A stretch of DNA of 22,322 nt, taken from positions 1 to 22,322 of the forward strand of contig JBELMB010000077.1 of assembly GCA_042088665.1 (NCBI GenBank), read 5' to 3'. Position numbers and translations under genes: made by a program. Shown here piece after piece: positions 21,553 to 22,322 of this stretch. Position 1 is the stretch's first letter. Each line of letters starts with the position of its first letter. The stretch comes from JBELMB01 sp042088665. Lineage in GTDB: Bacteria > Pseudomonadota > Alphaproteobacteria > Rhodobacterales > Rhodobacteraceae. The notes beneath the pieces are model-generated. The model worked only from the letters and a program-made list of their open reading frames with translations, was not told the origin of the DNA and made no database searches.

Positions 21553-21568
21553 TGGACCGTCGGGTCCA
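21553..21568. promoter_or_regulatory. Inverted repeat in the divergent Rid / binding-protein control region
   Basis: TGGACC-GTCG-GGTCCA has perfect 6-bp arms and a 4-nt spacer. It lies in the 86-bp gap between two divergent start codons, so one regulator could control both genes. Confidence 0.45.
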
Positions 21569-21619
21569 GATTGGCGCGCCTTCACAAACACGACAACTGA
21601 CCAACAGGAGAAATCTCTC

Positions 21620-22322
21620 ATGAACGCATCCAAGTTCGCAATAGCGCTCACCGCAGGCACGCTGGCCGCCGGGGGCGCGCATGCCATGTCTGACGTGGTG
21701 TTTGGCACCAACTGGCTGGCGCAGGCCGAGCACGGCGGGTTCTACCAGTCCGTGGCCGATGGCACCTATGCGGCCTGCGGTCTGAACGTGTCCATCGTGC
21801 CGGGTGGCCCGCAGGTGAACAACCGCGCCCTGCTGCTGGCAGGCCGGATCGACTACCACATGGGCGGCGATCTGCTGCAGGCCTTCAACGCGGCCAAAGA
21901 GGGCATTCCGGTCGTTGCCGTCGCTGCCGCGTTCCAGAAGCACCCACAGGTGATCCTCGCGCATCCCGGCAAGGCCGAAACCTTTGCCGATCTCAAGGAT
22001 CTCGAACTGCTGATCGGCGACAACGGCTACCAGTCCTACTACCAGTGGATGATTGCGGCCTATGGCTTCTCTGCCGAGCAGCGCAAGCCCTACACGTTCA
22101 ACCCCGCGCCCTTCCTCGCCAATGAAGATGCCGGGATGCAGGGGTATCTCTCGTCCGAGCCCTATCTCGTGGAAAAGGTCGGCGGTTTCAAACCCGATGT
22201 CTTTTTGATCGCTGACGCGGGTTATTCCACCTATGCCACCACGATCGAAACCATGGCCGCCACCATCGAAAGCAAGCCCGAAGAAGTGAAATGCTTTGTC
22301 GAGGGGTCGATCCTTGGCTGGT
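21620..22322 (+). CDS. NMT1/THI5-type ABC transporter substrate-binding protein (3' end outside window)
   Basis: The first 234 residues of a periplasmic binding protein are present; the gene runs off the window end. A signal peptide is visible (hydrophobic core ending GGAHA at about 18-22). The mature protein starts with a strand containing FGTNWLAQAEHGGFYQSVADG, which is typical of the NMT1/THI5-like group (ThiY, RibY and related binders of thiamine precursors, riboflavin or other N-heterocycles). The start has AGGAG about 9 nt upstream. Permease and ATPase genes are expected downstream. The ligand cannot be told from this part. Nearby divergent Rid genes commonly accompany nitrogen-compound catabolism, which fits such a transporter. 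Confidence 0.85.
   Translation, partial: MNASKFAIALTAGTLAAGGAHAMSDVVFGTNWLAQAEHGGFYQSVADGTYAACGLNVSIVPGGPQVNNRALLLAGRIDYHMGGDLLQAFNAAKEGIPVVAVAAAFQKHPQVILAHPGKAETFADLKDLELLIGDNGYQSYYQWMIAAYGFSAEQRKPYTFNPAPFLANEDAGMQGYLSSEPYLVEKVGGFKPDVFLIADAGYSTYATTIETMAATIESKPEEVKCFVEGSILGW

Overview
The window comes from a high-GC alphaproteobacterium, most likely a marine Rhodobacterales (Roseobacter-group) strain. This rests on the codon and GC character, on a glycerol-type GlpVSTPQ-like ABC transporter, and on an organosulfonate catabolic cluster of the kind known in roseobacters. It is an accessory-metabolism region. No rRNA, tRNA, CRISPR array, insertion sequence or phage gene was recognised.

Layout. 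1-526 has no recognisable gene. 527-2847 (+) is a translationally coupled pair: an FAD-linked oxidase and a TauD/TfdA-type 2-oxoglutarate dioxygenase. 3139-3630 (+) is a small four-helix membrane protein (DUF2165-like). It converges on a PlsC/OlsA-like acyltransferase (3638-4594, -). 4748-10467 (-) is a six-gene run that reads as a 2,3-dihydroxypropane-1-sulfonate (DHPS) catabolic operon, in transcription order hpsN (histidinol-dehydrogenase-like), an SDR (hpsO-like), a zinc alcohol dehydrogenase (hpsP-like), suyA, suyB and comC. A divergent LacI-family regulator (10898-12013, +) faces it across an intergenic region with two perfect LacI-type palindromes and a hairpin-rich leader. 12060-13542 (-) is a BlaI-type repressor with an M56 membrane metallopeptidase that lacks a sensor domain. 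13615-20062 (-) is a complete ABC importer operon of the glycerol type: binding protein, two different ATPases, two permeases and a DUF2160 protein. 20063-21143 has no recognised gene. The window ends with a Rid-family protein (-) divergent from an NMT1/THI5-type binding protein (+) that runs off the end.

How the genes fit together (inference from family knowledge). HpsO and HpsP would interconvert the DHPS enantiomers. HpsN would oxidise (R)-DHPS to (R)-sulfolactate, and SuyAB would split this into pyruvate and sulfite. ComC would link sulfolactate to sulfopyruvate. No DHPS transporter of the known TRAP type, and no sulfite exporter or sulfite dehydrogenase, is present in the window. The neighbouring glycerol-type ABC importer comes without glpK or glpD. 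DHPS is glycerol with one hydroxyl replaced by a sulfonate, so this importer is a plausible but untested DHPS uptake system.

The most notable observations are: (i) the orphan glycerol-type importer beside the DHPS cluster; (ii) complementary defects in the two ATPases that predict one catalytic and one degenerate ATP site; (iii) a hairpin-rich hpsN leader spanned by an upstream ORF with a strong ribosome-binding site; (iv) the sensorless BlaI-M56 pair between regulator and transporter; and (v) several short tandem repeats, two of them inside coding sequence.
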